Of a stretch of DNA of 64,000 nucleotides, positions 44,836-53,242 are shown one piece after another. How positions within the stretch are numbered: the stretch's first letter is position 1; every line of letters begins with the position of its first letter. Location: the NCBI RefSeq assembly GCF_026341825.1, contig NZ_JAPENY010000001.1:3410001-3474000 (forward strand), given 5' to 3'. Under the pieces are notes generated by a model, which saw only the letters and a program-made list of their open reading frames with translations, was not told where the DNA came from and did no database searches. This DNA is from Streptomyces sp. NBC_00620. Lineage in GTDB: Bacteria; Actinomycetota; Actinomycetes; Streptomycetales; Streptomycetaceae. Made by a program: the position numbers and the translations under genes.

Positions 44836-46097
44836 CAGCAGCTGCTCGCTTTCTCGTCGTCGGTCAGGGGATTCGGTTCGCCCGGCTGCCGTACGACCCG
44901 CGGTTGGGCCGCGACGGGGGCCGAACGCCGTACGCGGTCCAGCAGGCGCCGGAACACATGGCGGCACCACAGGGCCCACATCGTGAGCCCGGGCGCGAGG
45001 TCGTCCCGTGCGTGCCAGGCCAGCTCGCAGCCGCTTGCCTGCGGGCGCAGGGCGCTGAGCGGGGCGTAGTTCTCCACCACGAACGCGCGGCCCGGCAGCG
45101 GGGCCGGAGCCGGCAGCGGACGGTGGGTGAGGTCCAGGTGCAGGGCGCGTACGACGTCCAGGCCGGCTCCGTCGGCGAAGAGCCGGAACTGGGCGCCGGG
45201 GCGGGGGTTGAAGTCGAGCAGGTGGTAGCGGCCGCTCGCGCCGTCCCTGCGGAAGTCGAGGTCGAAGACGCCGCGGTAGCCCAGTGTTCCGACGAGCCGT
45301 TCGACGAGCGACTGGAGCTGCGGGTTGGGGGTCCAGCGGCCGACCGCGGTCAGTCCGGCGCCGCGCGGCCAGGCGCGCTGCTTGCGGCCGGGGCCGCCAC
45401 CGCACACCGCCCCCGACCGGTCGACGTACCCGTGGAAGAACCAGTCGCGGTCGGGCCCCGGCGGCAGGTACGCCTGCAACAGCAGTCGGCTGCCCGCCTC
45501 CTCGGCGCGCAGATACAGCGCCTGTGCCTCCTGCGCCGAGTGCACCACCACCGTGCTGCGCAGCCCCGTCCCGGTGGGCACCAGCCACGGGCGGCTCCAC
45601 TTCGCCACCACCGGCAGCCCCAACTGCCAGGCCGCCGCGGCCGCCTGCGCCGGGCTGTCCGGGATGAGCGTCACCGGGTGCGGAATGCCCGCGCTCGCGC
45701 ACAGGGCGGCCAGTTCCGCCTTGTCGGCCACGAGCTCGGCGAGGGCGCCGGGCTGCTGCGGCAGCAGATAGGAGGGTGCGAGGTGCTCACGGCACTGGGC
45801 CACCGCGACGGCGCTCGCGTCATCCATAGGGATCAGTACGGCGGGACGGGACACGCGCGCGGCCACTCGGCGCAATGCGGCGACGATTTCTCCGGCGGAT
45901 GCGCCGGGCGGTGGCGGGGGATGCATCTCGGAGACAAAACGCGACCTGCGGACGGGACTTCCCGTTGAATCGGCGACGACATGCACCTCCACGCCCGCTC
46001 TTCCGAGTGAGCGTACGGCCCCCAGCGTTCCGTGGTGAAAGGGGTTCCGGTCGATCCGCAGAAGGACTGCGGGGACTCGGGTGTCGAGAAACGGCAC
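44835..46097 (-). CDS. ATP-grasp ligase
   Basis: A 420-residue ATP-grasp protein of the carboxylate-amine/thiol ligase type: N-terminal pre-ATP-grasp fold (VPAVLLRIDRNPFHHGTLGAVRSLGRAG), nucleotide-binding VVAKWSRPWLVP, RDWFFHGYVDRSG, and Mg-binding FDLDFRRDG and LLDFNPRPGAQFRLF. It activates a carboxylate as acyl phosphate and joins it to an amine or similar; substrates unknown. GTG at 46097 with GAAGGAA 8 bases up is preferred over an in-frame TTG at 46145. It is coupled to the flavoprotein gene and divergent from the GH26-like gene. Confidence 0.82.
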   Translation of the reverse strand: MPFLDTRVPAVLLRIDRNPFHHGTLGAVRSLGRAGVEVHVVADSTGSPVRRSRFVSEMHPPPPPGASAGEIVAALRRVAARVSRPAVLIPMDDASAVAVAQCREHLAPSYLLPQQPGALAELVADKAELAALCASAGIPHPVTLIPDSPAQAAAAAWQLGLPVVAKWSRPWLVPTGTGLRSTVVVHSAQEAQALYLRAEEAGSRLLLQAYLPPGPDRDWFFHGYVDRSGAVCGGGPGRKQRAWPRGAGLTAVGRWTPNPQLQSLVERLVGTLGYRGVFDLDFRRDGASGRYHLLDFNPRPGAQFRLFADGAGLDVVRALHLDLTHRPLPAPAPLPGRAFVVENYAPLSALRPQASGCELAWHARDDLAPGLTMWALWCRHVFRRLLDRVRRSAPVAAQPRVVRQPGEPNPLTDDEKASSC

Positions 46098-46268
46098 GGA
46101 ATTTCCTTCGGGTCGGTCACCCGTGCGGGTGATCGGCGCACTCAAAGGCCGGAGCCTCGGTTGGCGGAATGGGTATTCATATGACTGAGTGTCAGTAGAC
46201 AGAGGGCAAATCGGAGTAACGGAAGACGGAAAGCGCCGTCGGATCAGCAGAGTGGAGAGAGGTCAGGC

Positions 46269-47582
46269 ATGGCCCCACATCAGCAACGGCCCCGGAGCAG
46301 GCGGCTGGCGTGCGTCGCGGCCGGAATCGTCGCGTCGGTCGCCCTGGCGTCGGGTCCGGGATACGCCGTGGGCGCCGGGGCGGTGCGAGTCGCCGATCCT
46401 CCGGCGCCGACACCGACGACGGTGACCCCGTCAGTCACCCCGCCGACGACACCCGTGACACCCACACCGCTCACACCACCGGCGACGACGCCCACGACGC
46501 CCGCGACCCCCACGGACACGACCGCGCCCGCCGTACCCTCCGTGGAACCGAAGCCCGCCGAGAAGGCCCCCGCCGTGGGTGCCTACCTGGACTACGGCGC
46601 CCGCGGGGTCGCCCGGATCGCCGAGCTCAGCAGGTGGCTGGGCGGCACCGAACTCCGCGTCGGGCACACGTATCTGCCCGGTGACCGCTGGAGCAACATC
46701 GAGGGCGCCCACGGATTCCTCGACGTCTGGGCGGACTGGCGGCTCGAGCAGGACGACCGGATGCTCGTCCTCAACGTGCCGATGATGGAGCGCAACGAGG
46801 AGGGCGTATCCGACGCCGAGGTCCGGCTGCTGCTGCGCCAGGCCGCGGCAGGAATGTTCGACAAGCACTTCCGTGCGCTCGCCGAACGCCTTGTCGAGCT
46901 GAACGTGCCGGACACCGTCATCGTGCTCGGCTGGGAAATGAACGGCATTACCTACACCCATCGCTGCGGTCCCGACCCGGAGGCCTGGAAGAAGTACTGG
47001 AACAGAATCGTCACCACCATGCGGGCGGTGCCGGGACAGAAATTCCGGTTCGACTTCACCCCGAACCGCGGCCGGGACGCCATCCCCTGGACGCAGTGCT
47101 ATCCGGGGGACGACACGGTCGACATCATCGGTATGGATTCGTACGACCAGCCGACGGGGCTGTCATTCGACGAGCAGGTGAAAGAGCCCTACGGCCTTCA
47201 GGCGCACGTGGACTTCGCCAAATCCCATGGCAAGCCCATTTCCTATCCTGAATGGGGACTCTTCCGCAACGGCGACAATGCGACGTACATGAGGCGCATG
47301 CTCGCCTGGATGACAGAGCACAAGCCGCTGTACAACACGGTCACCGACTACTGCCCGCACGGTGTGTGGCAGTGCTCGGACAACCCGAAGGCGTCCGAGA
47401 TCTACCGCGCGGCGCTCTCCGGCCAGGCCGTTCCCACACCCGTTCCCACACCCGAACCGACGCCTCCGTCCAAGCCGGTACCCCCGCCCAACTGCTCGCC
47501 GCTGGACCTGGGCGACTGGGTCGAGTACTGGATCGGCGGGAAGCTCTGCCTCCGCTTCGACTGGTGGTCGCGCAGCCGATGA
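46269..47582 (+). CDS. Secreted GH26-like endo-glycosidase
   Basis: A 437-residue secreted glycoside hydrolase. A signal peptide (about 1-35) and a Pro/Thr-repeat linker (about 42-90) lead to a TIM-barrel domain resembling GH26 mannanases: acid/base Glu223 in LGWEMNG, a downstream DFTPNRG and IIGMDSYD, and nucleophile Glu328 in YPEWG. A second Pro-rich linker and a short Cys/Trp-containing tail close it. It probably trims or releases a surface polysaccharide made by the neighbouring genes; the substrate is not established. ATG at 46269 after GAGAGAGG. Confidence 0.8.
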   Translation: MAPHQQRPRSRRLACVAAGIVASVALASGPGYAVGAGAVRVADPPAPTPTTVTPSVTPPTTPVTPTPLTPPATTPTTPATPTDTTAPAVPSVEPKPAEKAPAVGAYLDYGARGVARIAELSRWLGGTELRVGHTYLPGDRWSNIEGAHGFLDVWADWRLEQDDRMLVLNVPMMERNEEGVSDAEVRLLLRQAAAGMFDKHFRALAERLVELNVPDTVIVLGWEMNGITYTHRCGPDPEAWKKYWNRIVTTMRAVPGQKFRFDFTPNRGRDAIPWTQCYPGDDTVDIIGMDSYDQPTGLSFDEQVKEPYGLQAHVDFAKSHGKPISYPEWGLFRNGDNATYMRRMLAWMTEHKPLYNTVTDYCPHGVWQCSDNPKASEIYRAALSGQAVPTPVPTPEPTPPSKPVPPPNCSPLDLGDWVEYWIGGKLCLRFDWWSRSR

Positions 47583-47596
47583 CCCGGGGATGAGAA

Positions 47597-47632
47597 CGGT
47601 GGCGGCGGGTCGTTCAGGGACTGCCGCCACCG
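47597..47632. terminator. Hairpin between convergent glycan genes
   Basis: CGGTGGCGGC (47597-47606) pairs with GCCGCCACCG (47623-47632). The right arm is inside the last codons of the acyltransferase gene, so one structure could end both transcripts. Confidence 0.5.
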
Positions 47633-48744
47633 CGCTCCTTCCAGCGTCGCAACAGCTCCTTGCCCCGGCTGCGCGCGGCGACGTCGCAGACGACCGCCGA
47701 CATCAGCGGGGCCGTACGCCGCCGGGCGAGGAGCAGACGCTGGTTGACGACGGGCTCCGGACGCCAGTGGCGCTTGTAGGGTTCGTCGCCGCGCAGCAGG
47801 CTCAGCGCCGCGCGTTCGCCCGCCTCGGTGTGCTGGGCGCAGGCGTTCAGCAGTATCACCGCGACATCCGCCTTCCGCTCCCGCAGCTGCGGGTGGGCGC
47901 CGTACAGATAGCCGCCCGCGAGGCGCCGCGACAGCAGTGTGAGATCCACGGCCATCACGGTGTCGTCGAGCCGGAACTCCGTGACCACGGCGTCCCCGGA
48001 GCGCACCATCGGGCCCACCGACCGGACCAGATGCTCGGCGAACCGCTCCTGAAGATGCTCCGACGTCACCTTCCGGCCCTGCCACTGCAGTTGATGCAGT
48101 TCGAGCAGCCGCCGCAGCGCCGCGTCCACCTCGTCATGGTGTACGACGCGCTGCTCGACCCCGAGCGCGGTCAGCTTGCGCAGCTTGGCCCGTACCCGCT
48201 GGGCCTTCGACGAGGGGAGTCGGCTCACCAGTTCGTCCATCGACGTGGCGGGCAGCTCCAGGCAGAGCGAGTCACGCACTCGGCTGCGCGGCCCGCGCCA
48301 GCACTCGAAGATCCGCTCCACCGCGCCGCCGGGTCGCACCTCACGGAAGTCGATCAGCGCGGTACGGGCCGCCGCCGACAGCCCCTCGGCGAGCGTGGCG
48401 GCCGCCCGGTCGGCGTGCTCGTCGTCGATGAGGACGTCTCCGTAGTCGGAGATCGCCCCGCCGAGCGGTACGAGCGCGGGCAGCGGACGGCGTACCCGCA
48501 TCAGCGGGGCCACCGCCCGGAGTTCGCCGCCGTCATCGCGCACGAGCACCAGACGCAGCCGGCCGGGAGTGCCGTACGAGAGCCACCAGGAGTGCAGCCA
48601 GGCGTGGCTCTGGAACGGGGTGGCCGCGGCGCAACTCCGGTACAGGCGGCCCCAGGCCGGACCGAGTTCGGCGAACTCGCGCTCGTCGGTGACGAGTTCG
48701 GCCACCAGGGTGCCCGCCGGAGCGGTCTGCAGCGTGCCGCTCAC
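47614..48744 (-). CDS. CelD/BcsL-type GNAT acyltransferase
   Basis: A 376-residue protein of the acetyltransferase-6 (CelD/BcsL, FemAB-like) family often found in polysaccharide clusters: WGRLYRSCAAATPFQSHAWLHSWWLSYG at the N-terminus, a middle SSKAQRVRAKLRKL segment, and C-terminal GYLYGAHPQLRERKADVAVILLN with LLRGDEPYKRHW. It probably acylates a sugar of the glycan. GTG at 48744 overlaps the Wzz-like stop (GTGA). Last gene of the overlapping minus-strand run. Confidence 0.82.
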   Translation of the reverse strand: MSGTLQTAPAGTLVAELVTDEREFAELGPAWGRLYRSCAAATPFQSHAWLHSWWLSYGTPGRLRLVLVRDDGGELRAVAPLMRVRRPLPALVPLGGAISDYGDVLIDDEHADRAAATLAEGLSAAARTALIDFREVRPGGAVERIFECWRGPRSRVRDSLCLELPATSMDELVSRLPSSKAQRVRAKLRKLTALGVEQRVVHHDEVDAALRRLLELHQLQWQGRKVTSEHLQERFAEHLVRSVGPMVRSGDAVVTEFRLDDTVMAVDLTLLSRRLAGGYLYGAHPQLRERKADVAVILLNACAQHTEAGERAALSLLRGDEPYKRHWRPEPVVNQRLLLARRRTAPLMSAVVCDVAARSRGKELLRRWKERGGGSP

Positions 48745-49400
48745 ATCTGCCCGCGCACATCGGCGGCCGTGGCGGGGCTCGGCACCGAGGCCGGGCGGGC
48801 GGTGTCCGCGGTGCGCCGAGGGCGGACGAGCAGCACCAGACCGCCGAGCAGGCCGCCCGCGCTGGCGCCCACCAGACCGGTGACCGTCGGCGAGGCCGAG
48901 GACGCCTGGGTGGGCTTCGTGGCCCGGGCGAACTGCTCGAGTTCGACGTTCGTGTCGGCCTTGGCGTCGTTCGCGTGCCGGGTCAGCGCGCGCGAGACCG
49001 CGTTGGCCATGTCGGCGGCGAGGTCGGGGCGCGAAGAGGTGGCCGAGATGGAGACCATCGGGGCGTCCGGCGAGGTCGCGGTCGACACGCTCTGCTGGAG
49101 CGTCTTCACCGGCACACCGGCCCACACCTGCGCGTCCCCGAGCACCGCGAGCTGTGTGGCGACCCGGCCGTACGCCTGCGCGAAGCCGAGGGCGGCGGCC
49201 GGGTCCGACTGCTCGGTCGGTACGGCGACGACATAGCTCGTCGCCGTGTACGCCGGTGGCTTCACGACGCCGTACGCGCCGCCGACCAGCCCGCCGAGCA
49301 CGGCGCCGGCGGCGAGCAGGGACCACGGCGGCAGGACCTTGGCACGGGCGAGGGCCGCCGAGCCGTTCGGGCGGTGGCCTCTGGTGGGGTTTTCGGTCAT
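48741..49400 (-). CDS. Wzz/YveK-like chain-length protein
   Basis: A 219-residue membrane protein with the polysaccharide co-polymerase layout: an N-terminal helix (about 28-47), an external alpha-rich domain beginning YTATSYVVAVPTEQSDPAAALGFAQAYGRVATQL, and a C-terminal helix (about 177-195), then a short tail without a tyrosine-kinase domain. It would set chain length for the Wzy-like polymerase in the same run. ATG at 49400. The region reading on to 49700 is not part of it. Confidence 0.82.
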   Translation of the reverse strand: MTENPTRGHRPNGSAALARAKVLPPWSLLAAGAVLGGLVGGAYGVVKPPAYTATSYVVAVPTEQSDPAAALGFAQAYGRVATQLAVLGDAQVWAGVPVKTLQQSVSTATSPDAPMVSISATSSRPDLAADMANAVSRALTRHANDAKADTNVELEQFARATKPTQASSASPTVTGLVGASAGGLLGGLVLLVRPRRTADTARPASVPSPATAADVRGQM

Positions 49401-49417
49401 GAGGAACTCACTCCCAG

Positions 49418-50530
49418 TCAGGTGCGGGACAGAGCGGCCGCGTACACGTCCATGAGCTGTGCGGCGCTGCGGGTGATGCAGTAGTGGTGCGCGGCGTCCG
49501 GTACCGAGCGGGGCGCGGGGCCCTCCTCGCGGACCTTCTTCAGGGCGCGGGCGAACGAGTCCGAGCCGCCCTGCACCCGGCGGGTGCCCAGGGTGGCGCC
49601 GGTTGGCAGGTCCTCGACGGCCGGGCAGGAGACATAGAGCACGGGCAGACCGGCCGCCATCGCCTCGACGACGGCCAGGCCGAACGCCTCCTCGGCGCAC
49701 GGCGAGGCGAGGACGTCCATGGCCGCTATCAGCGACGGCAGATCGGCCCCGGGAAAGCCGCCGGTGGGGCGCTCGCCGGTGAACAGCACCCGGTCCGCGA
49801 CCCCGGCCTGCTGCGCCGCCCGCCGCAGCACGCTCTCCTCCGCGCCGCCGCCGACGAGCAACAGCCAGTAGTCGTCGGGCAGTTCGGCCAGGGCGCGGAC
49901 CAGTACGTCGAACCGCTTGCCCGCGGTGAGCCTGCCGACGCCGCCGACGACGTACGCGCCGTCCGGCAGCCCGAGCCGGCGGCGGGTGCGCTCGCGCAGC
50001 ACCGGGTCGAAGCGGAAGCGGGCCAGGTCGATGCCGTTCGGCACGACGTCGATGCGCGGTCCGGGCACGCCCCAGCGGCGCAGCCGGTCGGCGACGGTAG
50101 GCGAGACGGCGACCGTGGACCGGCCGAGCCGCTCGCTGGCCAGGTACAGCGCGCGGACGCCCGTGCTCAGCCTGCGCCCCTCCATCTGCGAGTCGCCCAG
50201 GGAGTGCTCGGTGGCCACCACGGCCCTGACTCCCGCCAGGCGTGCGGCGATCCGGCCGTACACGCAGGCCCGGTAGAGGTGGGTGTGCACGAGGTCGTAC
50301 CGGCCCGCGCGGATCAGCTTCACCAGGCGGGGGAGCGCGGCGAGGTCGCGGTTGCCGCCCATGCCGAGGTGGGTGACGCGTACGCCGTCGTCGGTGAGCC
50401 CGTCGGCGACCGAGCCCGGGTTGGTGAGGGTGACGACATCACAGTCGACGGGCAAGTGGCGCAGCAGCAACCTGAGTTGCTGCTCCGCACCGCCCACTCC
50501 GAGGCCCGTGATGATGTGCAGGGCCTTCAT
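49418..50530 (-). CDS. GT4-family glycosyltransferase
   Basis: A 370-residue GT-B retaining transferase: N-terminal GLGVGGAEQQLRLLLRHLP (acceptor-side Gly-rich loop), VHTHLYRACVYGRIAAR, DVVPNGIDLARF, and the donor EX7E motif EEAFGLAVVEAMAAGLPVL. It adds a sugar to the lipid-linked glycan on the cytoplasmic face. ATG at 50530 overlaps the deacetylase stop (TGATG), so the two are translated together. Confidence 0.9.
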   Translation of the reverse strand: MKALHIITGLGVGGAEQQLRLLLRHLPVDCDVVTLTNPGSVADGLTDDGVRVTHLGMGGNRDLAALPRLVKLIRAGRYDLVHTHLYRACVYGRIAARLAGVRAVVATEHSLGDSQMEGRRLSTGVRALYLASERLGRSTVAVSPTVADRLRRWGVPGPRIDVVPNGIDLARFRFDPVLRERTRRRLGLPDGAYVVGGVGRLTAGKRFDVLVRALAELPDDYWLLLVGGGAEESVLRRAAQQAGVADRVLFTGERPTGGFPGADLPSLIAAMDVLASPCAEEAFGLAVVEAMAAGLPVLYVSCPAVEDLPTGATLGTRRVQGGSDSFARALKKVREEGPAPRSVPDAAHHYCITRSAAQLMDVYAAALSRT

Positions 50531-51288
50531 CAGACCCCCTCGGCCGGGCGCCGGCGCAGGCGGTGCAGCTTGAGCTTCAGGAGCAGGCGTACGGCGGTGT
50601 CGTTGTCGCCGATGTGGACGCGGGGCAGGGCGTACGGGCCGGTCAGCGGGCCGGGGTCGATGGCGCAGGCGTACGTGTATCCGGCGTCCCGTACGGCGTC
50701 CACGACCCGCTGGTCGATCGTCCCGTACGGATAGCAGAAGCCGGCGATGTGAGCACCGATCAACTCCGAGAGCACCGCTCTGCTTTCGGCGACCTCGGCG
50801 TACACGAGGGCGTCGTCGGCCTTGGTCAGGTCGACGTGGGTGAGCCCGTGCGAGCCGATCTCGATGCCCACGGAGGCGGCCGCGAGCCGGATGCCCTGCT
50901 TGCTCAGCAGCGGCTTGCGGGGGCCGAGCGGGTCCCAGGCGTTGTCACCGCTCAGCCGGCCGGGCAGGACGAAGAGGGTGGCGCCGCAGTCGTGGCGCTG
51001 CAGGAGGGGCAGCGCGGTCTCGACGAAGTCGGCGTACCCGTCGTCGAAGGTGAGGCCGACGAGGTCGCGCCCCTTGCCCCGGGCGCGCGCCGCGAGCAGG
51101 TCGCTCATGCTCACACCGCGCAGGCCTCGCCGCCGCAGCCAGGTCAGCTGCTGGTCGAGGCGGTCAGGCGAGACCGTGATGCGGTACGGGTCGTCGGTGG
51201 GGTCGCCCACCGAGTGGTACATCGCCACCCACGGGGGCGTCGTGTCGAGGCGTCTGGTGGCGGATGCGGTGTCAGCGGAAACGGACAT
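50530..51288 (-). CDS. Polysaccharide deacetylase
   Basis: A 252-residue NodB-fold (carbohydrate esterase 4) protein: AMYHSVGD near the start, metal site LTFDDGYADF, HGLTHVDL with two His, GFCYPYGTID, and C-terminal AIDPGPLTG. It removes N- or O-acetyl groups from a glycan. No obvious signal peptide, so it may act inside the cell or leave by another route. ATG at 51288 overlaps the flippase end by 17 bases; a GTG at 51339 would overlap further. Confidence 0.87.
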   Translation of the reverse strand: MSVSADTASATRRLDTTPPWVAMYHSVGDPTDDPYRITVSPDRLDQQLTWLRRRGLRGVSMSDLLAARARGKGRDLVGLTFDDGYADFVETALPLLQRHDCGATLFVLPGRLSGDNAWDPLGPRKPLLSKQGIRLAAASVGIEIGSHGLTHVDLTKADDALVYAEVAESRAVLSELIGAHIAGFCYPYGTIDQRVVDAVRDAGYTYACAIDPGPLTGPYALPRVHIGDNDTAVRLLLKLKLHRLRRRPAEGV

Positions 51289-53242
51289 GCGGGAGCCTTT
51301 GTGTGAGCGAACGGAGGGCGGGTGCGAAGCCCTGGACACCCAGGGCCCAGGCGAGCAGGGCGAACACGACGGTCACGGCTGTGCCGCCGGCGAGGAGGCC
51401 GAGCAAGGGGGAGTCCATGCGGCTCGCGCAGAGCCCGCCCGCCACTGCGGCGACCAGCGCGGCGCGCACCGGCTTGCTGAGCTCGGCCAGCACCTCACGG
51501 GTGTGGATCGGCACGCTGCGCGGGCCCATGCCGTACAGCAGGAGCGCGGCGCTGATGGTGATGCCGAGGGCGTTGGCGGCGGCGATCCCGAGCACGCCCC
51601 AGGAGCCGACGGTCAGTGCGCCGATCCAGGAGGTCGCGATGATCCCCGCGGTCATCGCGAACAGCGGGTACCAGGTGGGCCGCCCGCCCGAGAAGTACGA
51701 GCGGACGAGCGCGCCGACCAGGGTGTGGCCGAGCAGTCCGAGGGCGTACACGCGCATGACGGACGCGGTGGCCGCCGTGTCGTGCGCGTTGAACGCGCCT
51801 CGCTGGAACAGCAGTTGGATCATCTGGGGCGCGCACGCGACGACCACCGCCGTGCCCAGGAGCACCGTGCAGGAGACCAGCGCGAGATCGCGCTCCACGC
51901 GGGTGCGGGCGCGCTCGGTGTCCCCCTCGGCGATCGCCTGCGCCACCACCGGGAAGGTGACGGTGCAGAGCATCAGCGAGAGCACCATCGGCATCTGGGC
52001 CACTTTCTGGGCGTAGTTCAGATGCGAGATGGCGCCGGCGGGCAGCGAGGAGGCCAGGAAGCGTTCGATGAGGACCTGGGACTGGCGGCACAGGGCGAAG
52101 AGCAGCACCGTGGTGACGAGGCTCAGGTCCATCGGACGCGCCTCCTCGACGCCGCCCGCGTCCTCCGCCACCTTCTTCCGCCTGAGCTGCCGCCACACCG
52201 AGGGCGCCTGAGCCGCCACCATCAGCCCGCTGCCCAGCGCGACACCGAGGGCGGCCGAGCGCACGCCCCAGTGGCCGCCGAGCACGAACATCGCCGTGAT
52301 GATCCCGGTGTTGTACGCCACGTAGATGACGGCGGGCGCGACGAACCGCCGGTGCGCCCGCAGCACCGCACTGCAGTACCCGGCGAACCCGAAGCCCAGG
52401 ACGCAGGTCGCGGTCAACCGGGTGCAGTCCACGGCGAGTTGGGGATCAGGCAGGCCGGGTGCGAGGCCCTCGACCAGATAGGGCGCCCCGACGATCAGCA
52501 GGGCGCAGGCGGCCACGAAGGCCAGCGACAGCCGGGGCAGGGTACTGGCGACCAGCGCACGGACCGGATCGCCCGGGGCCCCCTGCGCCCGGCGGGCAAC
52601 GGCCATGCTGAACGCCGGGATGAGGATGAAAGCCAGCCCGTCCTCGATCAGCAGGGTCGAGGCGAACTCCGGCACCGTCCACGCCACCAGAAACGCGTCC
52701 GTCTCCGACCCGGCCCCGAAGAGATGCGCCAGCGCCTGGTCCCGGCCGAGGCCCAGCAGTGCCCCGGCGATGGAGAGGGCGACGGTGACCAGGGCCGCCT
52801 TGGCGAGGAAGCGGCTGGAGGGCGGGTCGTCGGGGTGCGGGGGCGCGGGGGGCGCGGTGCGCGCGGCGGGCAGCGGAACGGGGCCTGCGGGGGCGCCGCC
52901 GCGGACAGCTCCGGGAGCACGATCGCGGCGGCCACTGCCCGTACGTGCGATCGCGCCACCGCCCGTACCTGCCACCGTGCCGCCGGCCGGGCCGCCACTC
53001 GTACCGCCGCCCGCGTGTCCGTTCGTACCGCCTGCGGTGGCACCGGCCGGGTGGGCACTCGCGCCGCCGGCCGTGTGTCCGCTCGTACCCCCGGCCGTGG
53101 CTCCGACCATGCTCCCGCCCATACCGCTGACCGTGTATCCGGCCGTACCGTCGCCCGCTCCTCCGGCCACGTCGCCGACCTCGCCCCCGGCCACGCCACC
53201 CGCCCCACCCTCGGCCCCGGCCCGAGGCGGCGTCACCGTCAT
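51272..53242 (-). CDS. MurJ/MviN-type lipid flippase with long N-terminal extension
   Basis: A 656-residue protein of the MOP superfamily. Residues about 145-656 are a MurJ-like core with about 14 helices (FLAKAALVTVALSIAGALLGLGRDQ, LPAGAISHLNYAQKVAQMP, LLFQRGAFNAHDTAAT). In this cluster it should flip the undecaprenyl-linked oligosaccharide in place of a Wzx protein. The first 140 residues are Gly/Ala/Thr repeats encoded by a degenerate DNA repeat. ATG at 53242 overlaps the upstream stop by 4 bases, which supports this long form, though a later start is possible. Confidence 0.88.
   Translation of the reverse strand: MTVTPPRAGAEGGAGGVAGGEVGDVAGGAGDGTAGYTVSGMGGSMVGATAGGTSGHTAGGASAHPAGATAGGTNGHAGGGTSGGPAGGTVAGTGGGAIARTGSGRRDRAPGAVRGGAPAGPVPLPAARTAPPAPPHPDDPPSSRFLAKAALVTVALSIAGALLGLGRDQALAHLFGAGSETDAFLVAWTVPEFASTLLIEDGLAFILIPAFSMAVARRAQGAPGDPVRALVASTLPRLSLAFVAACALLIVGAPYLVEGLAPGLPDPQLAVDCTRLTATCVLGFGFAGYCSAVLRAHRRFVAPAVIYVAYNTGIITAMFVLGGHWGVRSAALGVALGSGLMVAAQAPSVWRQLRRKKVAEDAGGVEEARPMDLSLVTTVLLFALCRQSQVLIERFLASSLPAGAISHLNYAQKVAQMPMVLSLMLCTVTFPVVAQAIAEGDTERARTRVERDLALVSCTVLLGTAVVVACAPQMIQLLFQRGAFNAHDTAATASVMRVYALGLLGHTLVGALVRSYFSGGRPTWYPLFAMTAGIIATSWIGALTVGSWGVLGIAAANALGITISAALLLYGMGPRSVPIHTREVLAELSKPVRAALVAAVAGGLCASRMDSPLLGLLAGGTAVTVVFALLAWALGVQGFAPALRSLTQRLPHVRFR
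52895..53225. repeat. Degenerate repeat tract in the flippase 5' end
   Basis: Units like CTCGTACCGCCGGCCGTG recur with roughly 30-base periodicity and variable sequence. They encode the Gly/Thr/Ala-rich cytoplasmic extension and leave several reading frames open on the other strand. A minisatellite-like tract that may vary in length between strains. Confidence 0.6.
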
